From the NCBI RefSeq assembly GCF_030538285.1, contig NZ_JAUNUG010000030.1, positions 1 through 36,773 on the forward strand: DNA of 36,773 nucleotides, written 5' to 3'. This stretch comes from Corynebacterium sp. (GTDB taxonomy: Bacteria; Actinomycetota; Actinomycetes; Mycobacteriales; Mycobacteriaceae). The notes under the pieces are model-generated. The model saw only the letters and a program-made list of their open reading frames with translations. It ran no database searches and was not told where the DNA came from. Positions 1 through 7,424 of this stretch are shown here, in pieces; the first letter of the stretch is position 1; every line of letters starts with the position of its first letter. The position numbers and the translations under genes were made by a program.

Positions 1-1321
1 GGCCGGTCTCACCGGTGGAGTACGGCGGGAAGTTGTAGTGGTGGATGTAGCGCTTGGACTTCTCCGGGGACAGCGAGTCGATCTGCTGCTCCATCTTGAG
101 CATATCCAGGGTGGTCACGCCGAGAATCTGGGTCTCACCGCGCTCGAAGAGGGCGGAGCCGTGGGCGCGCGGGATGAGCTCGACCTCGACGCCGAGGTCA
201 CGGATGTCGGCGACACCGCGGCCGTCGATACGGAAGCCCTCGGTGAGGATCTTCTGGCGCACGATCTGCTTCATCAGCGAGTTGTACGCGGCGCGGACCT
301 CCTTGGCGGCGTCCGGGTTGTCGGAGAAGGAACCGACCAGGGACTCCTCGATCTCGACCATGTAATCGTTGGCGGCGTCCTCGCGCTCGTGCTTGCCCTT
401 GATCGTCATGATCTGGCCGAGCTTCTTGGAGGCCTTCTTCTCCACGGTCTTGTACACGTCATCGGTGTACGGCGGGAAAACGGGGAACTCCTGACGCTCC
501 TTGGCGGCCTGCTCAGCCAGGCCTGCCTGTGCCTTGCACAGCAGGGAGATGAACGGCTTGGCGGCCTCGAGGCCCTCGGAGACGGTGACCTCGGTCGGGG
601 CCGGGGCACCGTTTTTGACCAGCTCGAGGACGTTGGCGCCGGCGCCTGCCTCGACCATCATGATGGCGACGTCCTCGCCCTTGCGACGGCCCTTGCGCTC
701 GACGAGTCGGCCGGCGACGACCATCTCGAACACGCACTGCTCGCGCTGTGCCTGGTTGGGGAAGGCGACCCACTGGCCCTTGGGGTGCTTGTCATCGGCG
801 ATGAGTGCGATGCGCACACCGCCGACGGCGCCGGAGACCGGCAGACCCGACAGCTGGGTGGCAGCGGAGGCACCGTTGATGGCGACGACGTCGTAGTAGT
901 CCTCCGGGACCTGCGACATGACGGTGATGACAACCTGGACCTCGTTGCGCAGACCCTTCACGAAGGTCGGGCGCAGCGGGCGGTCGATGAGGCGGCAGGC
1001 CAGGATCGCGTCGGTGGAGGGGCGGCCCTCACGACGGAAGAAGGATCCCGGGATGCGGCCGGCGGCGTACATCCGCTCTTCCACGTCAACGGTCAGCGGG
1101 AAGAAGTCGAAGCCTTCGCGGGGCTGGTTGGATGCGGTGACCGTGGCCAGCAGCATGTTCTCGTCGTCGAGGTAGGTGGTCACAGCGCCGCCAGCCTGGC
1201 GGGCCAGCTGGCCGGTCTCGAAACGAATTTCGCGGGTGCCGAAGTCACCGTTATCAATGGTGACGGATGCCTCGGTAACGCCGAAATCCTCGTCGACGTG
1301 AAACTGTACAGGGTTGCTCAT
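1..1321 (-). CDS. pnp: Polyribonucleotide nucleotidyltransferase (PNPase), C-terminal part outside the window
   Basis: Phosphorolytic 3'-5' exoribonuclease of mRNA turnover. The reading frame is open from an ATG at 1321 to the window edge, giving about 440 of the roughly 750 residues usual for the family. The N-terminus begins [12 protein letters not shown]. Visible parts are the first RNase PH core (with the [18 protein letters not shown] and RPLRPTF segments), the helical linker, and the start of the second RNase PH core ([12 protein letters not shown] and FPPYSTGE segments). The KH and S1 RNA-binding domains must lie beyond the left edge. A Shine-Dalgarno AAGGAG stands 4 nt before the ATG. 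In actinobacteria the gene is often called gpsI and normally follows rpsO; here a toxin-antitoxin pair on the other strand separates the two, so pnp probably has its own promoter. Confidence 0.97.
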   Translation of the reverse strand, partial: MSNPVQFHVDEDFGVTEASVTIDNGDFGTREIRFETGQLARQAGGAVTTYLDDENMLLATVTASNQPREGFDFFPLTVDVEERMYAAGRIPGSFFRREGRPSTDAILACRLIDRPLRPTFVKGLRNEVQVVITVMSQVPEDYYDVVAINGASAATQLSGLPVSGAVGGVRIALIADDKHPKGQWVAFPNQAQREQCVFEMVVAGRLVERKGRRKGEDVAIMMVEAGAGANVLELVKNGAPAPTEVTVSEGLEAAKPFISLLCKAQAGLAEQAAKERQEFPVFPPYTDDVYKTVEKKASKKLGQIMTIKGKHEREDAANDYMVEIEESLVGSFSDNPDAAKEVRAAYNSLMKQIVRQKILTEGFRIDGRGVADIRDLGVEVELIPRAHGSALFERGETQILGVTTLDMLKMEQQIDSLSPEKSKRYIHHYNFPPYSTGETG

Positions 1322-1390
1322 GAATCTCCTTGATGAGTCTTCTCGACGATCATCGGTGCCGTCGAAGTCGTGTCCTTTACAACGGGAGAC

Positions 1391-1414
1391 ATTCTACCAG
1401 GTGTGGTAGGGATT
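1391..1414 (-). promoter_or_regulatory. Probable pnp promoter with overlapping inverted repeat
   Basis: Read on the minus strand, TAGAAT (1396-1391) is a good -10 element preceded by TGG. A weak -35 (TTCCGA) lies 18 nt upstream. A perfect inverted repeat, CTACCA-N4-TGGTAG (1394-1409), covers the -10, so a repressor could act here. The transcript leader would be about 60 nt. This is pattern matching only. Confidence 0.45.
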
Positions 1415-1429
1415 TCGGAATGCCGAAAT
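1412..1429. repeat. Perfect inverted repeat in the pnp-parD intergenic region
   Basis: ATTTCGG-AATG-CCGAAAT has 7-bp perfect arms and a 4-nt spacer. It lies between the candidate promoters of pnp (leftward) and parD (rightward). It could be an operator for either gene or a small hairpin. No T-run follows on either strand, so a terminator is less likely. Confidence 0.5.
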
Positions 1430-1443
1430 GCACCCCATAGCGT

Positions 1444-1462
1444 GGTACCAAATCTTGGTACC
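1444..1462 (+). promoter_or_regulatory. Probable ParD operator
   Basis: GGTACCAAATCTTGGTACC is an inverted repeat with 8-bp perfect arms and a 3-nt spacer, ending 8 nt before the parD ATG. ParD antitoxins of the ribbon-helix-helix class normally repress their own operon by binding such palindromes. No Shine-Dalgarno is visible before the ATG. The TACCTT at 1459-1464, 6 nt before the ATG, could be a -10 for a leaderless transcript, in which case the operator would overlap the core promoter. Confidence 0.6.
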
Positions 1463-1470
1463 TTTAAGCT

Positions 1471-1704
1471 ATGGCGACCAACACATCATTCAGCCTCGAC
1501 GACCATTTCGTCGACTTCCTGTCCCAGCAGGTGGCGAGCGGCCGGTACCGCTCGGCGAGTGAAGTTGTTCGTGCCGGCCTGCGACTCCTAGAGGAACGTG
1601 AACTCCAAGTTGCACACCTCCGCGACGCCATTTCTCAGGGCTTCGCCAGTGGTGCACCCGAGGACTTCGACTTCGACGAGTTCATCGCCGGAAAGATGGC
1701 GTGA
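1471..1704 (+). CDS. parD: ParD-family antitoxin of a type II toxin-antitoxin system
   Basis: A 77-residue protein. The N-terminal half, with FSLDDHFVDFL followed by SGRYRSASEVVRAGLRLLEER, has the pattern of a ParD/CopG-like ribbon-helix-helix DNA-binding domain. The acidic C-terminal tail (PEDFDFDEF) fits the flexible segment that wraps and inhibits the toxin. Its last codons overlap the start of parE by 4 nt (GTGA), so the two are translationally coupled. It should neutralise ParE and repress its own promoter through the palindrome just upstream. The pair lies between pnp and rpsO on the opposite strand, which suggests a later insertion into a conserved gene pair. Confidence 0.88.
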   Translation: MATNTSFSLDDHFVDFLSQQVASGRYRSASEVVRAGLRLLEERELQVAHLRDAISQGFASGAPEDFDFDEFIAGKMA

Positions 1705-1991
1705 ACAGTTACCGGCTTACACCCGCTGCCCGCCACGATCTCGCCTCCATCTGGGACTACACCGAGCGGAAGCGGGATCCTCAGCATGCCGAGGCGTACC
1801 TCCGCTCCATCCAGTTGGCGGTGGAGAGCATAGCCGAGCATCCCAAGCGAGGGCGTCCACGTCACGAACTCCGCGACGGACTGCGAAGCTTCCCCGCAGC
1901 CCGACGCATCATCTACTACATCGTCGCAAACACCCATGTGGACATAATCCGGATCCTGCATCACCGGATGGACACTTCGCGCCGCACTTGA
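1701..1991 (+). CDS. parE: ParE-family toxin of a type II toxin-antitoxin system
   Basis: A 96-residue protein with a GTG start inside the end of parD. It has the typical RelE/ParE-fold pattern: YRLTPAARHDLASIWDYTE at the N-terminus, HAEAYLRSIQLAVESIAEHPKRGRPR in the middle, and a C-terminal strand with IIYYIVANTHVDIIRILHHRMD. ParE toxins poison DNA gyrase; that target is family knowledge and not shown here. The length is normal and no motif looks damaged, so the module may be active. The gene ends 16 nt before the rpsO terminator hairpin, which reads from the other strand. Confidence 0.88.
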   Translation: MNSYRLTPAARHDLASIWDYTERKRDPQHAEAYLRSIQLAVESIAEHPKRGRPRHELRDGLRSFPAARRIIYYIVANTHVDIIRILHHRMDTSRRT

Positions 1992-2000
1992 GGTGGAGAC

Positions 2001-2034
2001 ACACAAAACCCGCCCTCCAATTGGAGAGCGGGTT
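2001..2034 (-). terminator. Intrinsic terminator of rpsO
   Basis: On the minus strand AACCCGC-TCTCCAATTGGAG-GCGGGTT folds into a stem of about 14 bp with one mismatch (2034-2007), directly followed by TTTT and GTGTGT. It stands 23 nt beyond the rpsO stop codon, so rpsO transcription ends before the parDE genes and does not continue into pnp. Confidence 0.85.
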
Positions 2035-2057
2035 CGGCATTGGAAGTTGTACTTCGC

Positions 2058-2327
2058 TTAGCGACGCAGGCCCAGGCGGGCAATCAGGTCACGGTAGCGC
2101 TCGACGTTGTTGTCGGCGAGGTACTTCAGCAGGCCACGACGACGACCGACGAGCAGCAGCAGGCCACGACGGGAGTGGTGGTCGTGCTTGTGGAACTTGA
2201 GGTGCTCGGTCAGGGTGTTGATGCGGTTGGTCAGCAGAGCGATCTGCGCCTCCGGGGAGCCGGTGTCGGTCTCGTGCAGGCCGTACTCGTTGAGGACAGC
2301 CTTCTTCTGCTCGGAAGTCATAGCCAT
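2058..2327 (-). CDS. rpsO: 30S ribosomal protein S15
   Basis: An 89-residue protein, the exact usual length for S15, beginning [32 protein letters not shown]. The conserved core [29 protein letters not shown], which contacts 16S rRNA, is intact. S15 is an early binder of the 30S central domain and also binds RNase-target leaders of its own mRNA in many bacteria. An alternative start two codons downstream (the second Met) is possible. It has its own promoter and a leader of about 110 nt (see the separate entries), and its own terminator. Confidence 0.98.
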   Translation of the reverse strand: MAMTSEQKKAVLNEYGLHETDTGSPEAQIALLTNRINTLTEHLKFHKHDHHSRRGLLLLVGRRRGLLKYLADNNVERYRDLIARLGLRR

Positions 2328-2370
2328 GATGGTTCTTCTTTCGTTGTTTCAGTCCACATGAAATGTCCCT

Positions 2371-2427
2371 GGCCTGGGGGTTTCACGCCCTCGGCCTGGT
2401 GGCGCAACTGCTGTGGACCGCAGTCGC
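2371..2427 (-). promoter_or_regulatory. Structured 5' leader of rpsO, candidate S15 autoregulatory element
   Basis: The leader between the candidate rpsO promoter and the ATG has two possible hairpins on the minus strand. The first is GCGACTGC-N8-GCAGTTGC (2427-2404), 8 bp with one G-U pair. The second is a GGCC/GGCC plus GGG/CCC stem (2396-2371). S15 represses its own synthesis through structured leaders in several phyla, using unrelated RNA folds. A function here is inferred from the position and from the unusually long structured leader, not from a recognised motif. Confidence 0.4.
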
Positions 2428-2442
2428 ATGAAGCCTTGGAGG

Positions 2443-2472
2443 ATCTTACCGGGTGGTATGGGTGGGGGCCAA
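2443..2472 (-). promoter_or_regulatory. rpsO: Probable rpsO promoter
   Basis: On the minus strand, -35 TTGGCC (2472-2467) and -10 TAAGAT (2448-2443) are separated by 18 nt. An inverted repeat GGCCA-N9-TGGCC (2467-2485) covers the -35 and reaches the stop codon of the gene upstream. The transcript would have a leader of about 110 nt. Confidence 0.55.
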
Positions 2473-2484
2473 ATCCCCGCTGGC

Positions 2485-3159
2485 CTATCCCCGTGTCAGC
2501 CAGGTGTCAGTCTCCCAGTCCAACACACAATCGTATCGACCAGTCGCCGCAACCTGCCCCCGCAGCCGGGTCTGGAAATCCACGTAGTCTACGCGGTCAA
2601 GCTTCGACCATGTCCATCCTGAAGCCACCGGCAGCTTCATCTTGAATTGACTCTTCGCGTGGCCGTAGACGATCCGATCCAAGGGAGCATGCAGCAGGTG
2701 GTAGGAGTTAGACACCACGGGGTGTCTGAGAACAGCAAGATATTTCAGGGTCATGTTGAGCCACTTCTGCGCCTGTCCGTAGCTCATTACAAGGCCTGCT
2801 CGTTGTGCTTCGGAGAATTCGCGGAAAGCCTCGATGAGCGCAACGCAACAGAACACATGCTTCTCATCGAAGTTGACCTGCAACGCTTCTGCTTCCACTG
2901 CCAAAGCGTCGATCTCTTTGATGAAATCCACGATCAGCCCGCCGTTCCGCGCACGTAGGGCATCAACCGGGTTGTCGGCACCAACATTCAGCTTCCCGAT
3001 CCCGCGTATCGTCCTGCTGAGGTCGCGAGATGCGCGGTTCGAAACCGCCCGGATTGCCTTGTCAGACTCGTTTCCATCCGGCCCAGCAACACCGGCCCCG
3101 AAATAGAAGGCGACCAACGAACAGAGCCGCCGGTCTTCTGACATACCCTGTCCGTTCAT
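2485..3159 (-). CDS. Protein of unknown function at the edge of the BREX-2 island
   Basis: I do not recognise a named family. The preferred start is the ATG at 3159, preceded by AAGGTGG with 4 nt spacing, giving 224 residues. The frame stays open upstream to 3276, but that extension has no good ribosome site. The protein looks mainly helical and soluble. It has no signal peptide, membrane segment or P-loop. The most distinctive stretch is SYGQAQKWLNMTLKYLAVL (about residues 125-143), followed by a His/Leu-rich LLHAPLDRIVYGH and a C-terminal part rich in Trp, Asp and Arg. GC in a sampled line is about 53%, below the roughly 65% of its neighbours. It is divergent from pglW, with 251 bp between the starts, and its stop codon is only 13 nt before the rpsO -35 element. 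It is probably an accessory gene of the island; a defence role is inference from position. Confidence 0.75.
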   Translation of the reverse strand: MNGQGMSEDRRLCSLVAFYFGAGVAGPDGNESDKAIRAVSNRASRDLSRTIRGIGKLNVGADNPVDALRARNGGLIVDFIKEIDALAVEAEALQVNFDEKHVFCCVALIEAFREFSEAQRAGLVMSYGQAQKWLNMTLKYLAVLRHPVVSNSYHLLHAPLDRIVYGHAKSQFKMKLPVASGWTWSKLDRVDYVDFQTRLRGQVAATGRYDCVLDWETDTWLTRG

Positions 3160-3410
3160 AGAATCCACCTTAGTTCCTGGACGAAGTTCACAGCCTTCGC
3201 GAGCATGTTCCATCTCTGGAGCCTGGTGTTGTCGGTCTGCCCTAGGTTGGACACGTAAGGCGGCATGATTCGACACCTAGCTCGGCGAGGGTTTCCACTG
3301 GTCACCGGTGTTAGTTGTGTAGTTTCACCGAGTCATGCTTTTGAAGTACGAAAAGCTCAGTAAGCTCATTGTGTTCCCGTTCTCTGCCCTGACCTCAGGA
3401 GGCTATCGCT
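3160..3410. promoter_or_regulatory. Divergent intergenic region upstream of the BREX-2 operon
   Basis: This 251-bp gap must carry the promoters of the unknown leftward gene and of pglW. Visible features are an 8-bp palindrome CACCGGTG (3303-3310), an exact-spaced direct repeat AAGCTCAGT/AAGCTCATT (3353-3361 and 3362-3370), and a strong Shine-Dalgarno AGGAGG (3397-3402) 8 nt before the pglW GTG. A weak promoter match is TTCACC-N17-TACGAA (around 3324-3352). No regulator gene of the WYL/BrxR type lies nearby, so any control must come from elsewhere. Confidence 0.4.
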
Positions 3411-6400
3411 GTGAAAGCCGACTCATCTCGCTACCACGAGGTGTCAAAGACGCAGTACAGCCATGAAAAGTTGGGGATTGCTCATCTACTCAACGCCGTT
3501 CCGGACGCCCCTCCCTATCGCGTGTGGTCGAACTTCGAGTTCATCGATGACAACGGCCAGTGGCACGAGGTGGATGCGCTCGTTGTCGGCCAGCGGCAGG
3601 TGCACCTAGTCGAGCTGAAGAATTGGTCCGGCACCCTCACCGGCAACGAACACCGGTGGGAGACCATGGGAGGTGCTTTCCCCCGGGTCAAGAACCCGGT
3701 CAAGCTGGCCCGGTACAAGGCCCAACGCCTGGCGAGCCGCCTGACAGAGGAGTTTTCGCGCATTGTCCGGGCGGGCATCATCGACGTGCCGTACGAGTAC
3801 CGAAAGACCCCCTGGGTGAAGGAATCAGTGTTCCTCCACAACGCCGACGTGGTCTCGCGGCTCAGTGAGCACGGCTCCCAGAGTGTTTTCGGCCTGGACG
3901 GCTACGAAGCAACAACCGGACTGCCGGGTATTTCCGAACGCCTCACCGAAGGCCCGGACGAGCACCGGCACATCTCCGAGGATTTCAGCCGGGTCATGCT
4001 GGAAACCGCCCTGCAGAACATCACCGGTGGTTACCAGAAGAAGCGCACGCGGCATGCGGGCTCGTGGGTTCTCGATGCAAGGGACGAGTGGGACGACCAG
4101 GTTGAGGTATGGACAGCCCATCACCAGGTGACGAGCGACAAGGGCTTCGTGCACATTCCCGTCATGCCTTCCGACCCGGTGGAGGCCGCGAGCGTCAAGG
4201 GACAGGTCGAGCGGACCTATACCATGCTGTCGGCTATCAAGCATGACGCCATCGACTCCCCTGAGAGTCTCGCTCTTCTCGACGACACCGGGATCCCGGT
4301 GCTCGTGTACCAGGGGCACGCCGGGCATGAGTCGCTCGATTACCTCTTCCCGGGCACGGTGCTCACCGCACCCGAGCAGGTCGACATCATCCTGCAGATC
4401 TCCGATGCCATCTCCTACGCCCACGAACACGATGTGGTGCACCGGGGGCTGGGGCCGGGAGCGGTGACGGTTAACGTCACGCAGCTGCGGGACCCGGACA
4501 TCGCGTCAGCGGTCAAGGTGAGGAACTGGAACCTCGTGGGCACGGCATTGCCGTCCACCCTGACACAGTTGCACACCACCAGCGCCAGCTCCGACGATTT
4601 CGGGGACGTTTTCCTGCCTCCAGAGGGTTTCGACAACACCGACCGCCGGACCGCCGAGCTGTTCTCGGTGGGAGCACTCGCCTACTTCATACTCTCCGGC
4701 GGCTCTCTTCCGGCCAGCGATGTCCCCTCCCTGCTGGAACGCCTCCTCGAGTCCGACGGTCTCGACCTGGCGGCCGCCGGCGCCACGGTCGAGGAGGAAG
4801 TCCGCGAACTCATTCGCGGGGTGACCTCCCCCACCCCGGAGACTCGCCGCAAGACGGTGGCCCACGGAGATCGTCGCAAGAGCACTGAGAAGATTAGTCC
4901 GGTCCGTTTGTTCGCCGACCGCCTGCGCGAACTCACCCAGGAGCGCCGCACCGACGACGGCACGGATGCCCTCCAGCCGACGATCAACGGAATGATCGAC
5001 GACCGATTCCTGGTGGAGAAGGTCAGCGGCCGCGGGTCCACAGCCATCGGCCTCCGTGTCGTCGACACCGGAGCGGGCAACGAGAAGCGCATCCTGAAGG
5101 TTGCCCTCAGCACTGACAAGGCCCGCATTCTTTACGACGAGGCCGAGACCCTCACCGATCTCAACGACAAACTCAGCGGACATTCGGCCGCCGATCGTTT
5201 TGTCACGCTCCTCGAGCCCACCCTGCAGCTCCCCCATGACCGCACCGCCCTGTTGCTGTCCGACTGCGGCGAATACACGCTGCATGACGTGCTCAACATG
5301 GGTGGCACCACCCCGGAAGGATTCTGGCGCCTCGGTGAGCAGCTGCTCACTATCGTGGAAGCTCTGGAGTCCACGGGCATCACCCACCGGGACATCAAGC
5401 CCGCGAACCTCGGAATCGCGGTGTCTGGAGGCCATCAGCATCTCTCGCTTTACGACTTTTCCTTGTCTGCGATCGACCTGAGCCTCGTCGAAGCCGGCAC
5501 CCCTCCCTACCGTGATCCTTTCCTGGCCGCGAAATGGGGCAAGCGCACCCATTTCGATTCGAGTGCGGAACGCTACTCAGCGGCCGTGGTCCTGCACCAG
5601 CTGGCCACTAACTCGACCCCGGCATACGGCGACGGCGAGACGATGCCGGCAGCCACGGACGGAAGTCTGAAGTTCGAACCGGAGTTACTCACCGCTGGTT
5701 TCACGCCCGCCCAGGTGGCAGAGCTGACCACGTTCTTCCGTTCCGCACTCCACGGGCACGTGGAGAAGCGACCCAAGGACGCGACGGAACTCAAGGAACT
5801 GTTCCTCGCGGCGCGGCGTGCCACGTATGCCGTCGTCGAGCCCCCTGATCCGGAGCCGGTCGAGCTCCCGCCAACCACCGCACCCACCACGGAGATCAGC
5901 TCCTTCCGCGATCTCGCTGCAGAGCTCAAGGGCCTGGCTGGCTCGCCTCGCCAGGCGATTCGTCGCTACGTGGAGCATCTGCTCGGTGATGAACCCTCGG
6001 ATCCTTTCGCCACGGCCGCAACCTACGCAGAGCTACTGCATGTGTCCACTCAACGCATCAGCCAACTCCCCGGGGAACTTCGACCCCGCTGGCGTCAACA
6101 GCAGGAAGTGGCTGAGGTTCTTGACCGGCTCGGAGCCGCGTTGCGGATCGCAATCCGTTCCGCCGGACGTATCGCCACACCACGTCAGCTGACCTCCGTC
6201 ATCGCCGAGGTGCTCCCCGACGACGCGGCCGCGCAAACCCAGCGACAGCAGATCGGTCTACTGCGCATCCTGGAGATGGATCTTCATCTCAGCGAGGATG
6301 CCCTCACGGTCGTCCGCCGGGGGCGTCAGCAGATCGCCGTTGCCCTAGCACTGTCCGACGATGACACACTCATCGGGCTTCCTCGTGCGCTCGAAGTGGC

Positions 6401-7424
6401 CGCTGCAGAAATCGCGAAGCGTAACGATGCCGCCACTCTGTCTGCTGAGGACACCCGGGCAGGGATCACGGAGGCCGCCGCCGGGCACTTTCAGGTCAGC
6501 GCCGCGGATCTTCCGGTGGCCCCGCAAATCCTCGTTGAATTGGCCACCAGCCGTTCCTTCCATGTTGCGCTGACTGCGTCGGGTGAGCTCTACTCCCGCG
6601 ACGTCCTACAGCTGGCGATGCTCACCGACATCATCAAGCCGACCGCCAACGCGGTGAACCGTCAAGTACTGCAGAATCATCTGGACGCACGGTTTCCGGC
6701 AGCCCACAACCGTAAGCTTCCGCGGGGTGCCGAGTTGCTGGCTCTGCTGCAGCGTATTGACCCGGCGTTTGCCGCCCTGGCAGACAGCTCTTCGTTCACC
6801 CGCTCCGCCGGAGATGCCCCGTCGACGTCCCTGGCCACCCGCCAGCCCACCGCGACGGCGCTGCGCTCCTATATCCCGGAATCTGCGGAGTCCGCGGAGT
6901 TCCGTTCGTTGTTGAGCACGCTTGAGACGCAATTGCCGTTGAAGTCGTTCCGTGCGATCGCGGCTCCGGTCGGGCAGACGGATGTTCTGGCCAGGAAGCT
7001 CCAGCGGCACTTCCCTACAGATTTCGTCAACCTCTCTGATGCGGTGCTGGGTGAGATCCGTCATCGCATGGAGTCCAGCGGACAGGCCGAACTATTCGTC
7101 AGGTTGTTGGCTCTCGACCCCGAGGACTCCCGCGCCGCCCTCAGCGGAGTGGTCAGGAGCGCCGCTGAAAGCGTGCTGACGCAGGCACGTCACTCTGAAC
7201 AGGACGTCATCCTGCTCACCGACGTTTCCATCCTGGCGGATTACCAGGCGCTCGACCTACTCGAGCCGTGGACGGACATCACGAGTTCTGCCAATCCGCG
7301 TTCGATGTGGGTCGTCGTCCCCTTCGAGGGGCCGGCGACCCGCACCAGTCTCAGTGTCGACGGTCAGGCACTGCCCCTGACCAGCCCCGCCCAGGCCATC
7401 ACCATCAAGGATCTTCATGACTAA
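3411..7424 (+). CDS. pglW: BREX-2 serine/threonine kinase PglW with NERD and tandem kinase-like domains
   Basis: A 1337-residue protein with a GTG start behind AGGAGG. The N-terminal ~120 residues look like a NERD nuclease-related domain, with candidate active-site residues Asp55 and E68-L-K70. Next comes a degenerate kinase-like region (about 230-490): its catalytic loop reads H344-RGLGPG, so the catalytic Asp is replaced by Gly. A second kinase domain (about 525-800) has a Gly-rich GRGSTA loop, candidate Lys563, and the full loop HRDIKPAN (D661, N666). Its DFG motif is DFS (682-684). The C-terminal ~500 residues are helical and not assigned. PglW is a defining gene of type 2 BREX and is thought to signal by phosphorylation. 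It overlaps pglX by 8 nt. Confidence 0.93.
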   Translation: MKADSSRYHEVSKTQYSHEKLGIAHLLNAVPDAPPYRVWSNFEFIDDNGQWHEVDALVVGQRQVHLVELKNWSGTLTGNEHRWETMGGAFPRVKNPVKLARYKAQRLASRLTEEFSRIVRAGIIDVPYEYRKTPWVKESVFLHNADVVSRLSEHGSQSVFGLDGYEATTGLPGISERLTEGPDEHRHISEDFSRVMLETALQNITGGYQKKRTRHAGSWVLDARDEWDDQVEVWTAHHQVTSDKGFVHIPVMPSDPVEAASVKGQVERTYTMLSAIKHDAIDSPESLALLDDTGIPVLVYQGHAGHESLDYLFPGTVLTAPEQVDIILQISDAISYAHEHDVVHRGLGPGAVTVNVTQLRDPDIASAVKVRNWNLVGTALPSTLTQLHTTSASSDDFGDVFLPPEGFDNTDRRTAELFSVGALAYFILSGGSLPASDVPSLLERLLESDGLDLAAAGATVEEEVRELIRGVTSPTPETRRKTVAHGDRRKSTEKISPVRLFADRLRELTQERRTDDGTDALQPTINGMIDDRFLVEKVSGRGSTAIGLRVVDTGAGNEKRILKVALSTDKARILYDEAETLTDLNDKLSGHSAADRFVTLLEPTLQLPHDRTALLLSDCGEYTLHDVLNMGGTTPEGFWRLGEQLLTIVEALESTGITHRDIKPANLGIAVSGGHQHLSLYDFSLSAIDLSLVEAGTPPYRDPFLAAKWGKRTHFDSSAERYSAAVVLHQLATNSTPAYGDGETMPAATDGSLKFEPELLTAGFTPAQVAELTTFFRSALHGHVEKRPKDATELKELFLAARRATYAVVEPPDPEPVELPPTTAPTTEISSFRDLAAELKGLAGSPRQAIRRYVEHLLGDEPSDPFATAATYAELLHVSTQRISQLPGELRPRWRQQQEVAEVLDRLGAALRIAIRSAGRIATPRQLTSVIAEVLPDDAAAQTQRQQIGLLRILEMDLHLSEDALTVVRRGRQQIAVALALSDDDTLIGLPRALEVAAAEIAKRNDAATLSAEDTRAGITEAAAGHFQVSAADLPVAPQILVELATSRSFHVALTASGELYSRDVLQLAMLTDIIKPTANAVNRQVLQNHLDARFPAAHNRKLPRGAELLALLQRIDPAFAALADSSSFTRSAGDAPSTSLATRQPTATALRSYIPESAESAEFRSLLSTLETQLPLKSFRAIAAPVGQTDVLARKLQRHFPTDFVNLSDAVLGEIRHRMESSGQAELFVRLLALDPEDSRAALSGVVRSAAESVLTQARHSEQDVILLTDVSILADYQALDLLEPWTDITSSANPRSMWVVVPFEGPATRTSLSVDGQALPLTSPAQAITIKDLHD

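Noticed and set aside
38-1333. Long rightward open frame of 431 codons
   Set aside because: It lies wholly over pnp on the opposite strand; its composition is that of a high-GC shadow frame and it resembles no protein.
3160-3276. N-terminal extension of the unknown leftward gene to 3276
   Set aside because: No ribosome site at 3276, while AAGGTGG precedes the ATG at 3159.
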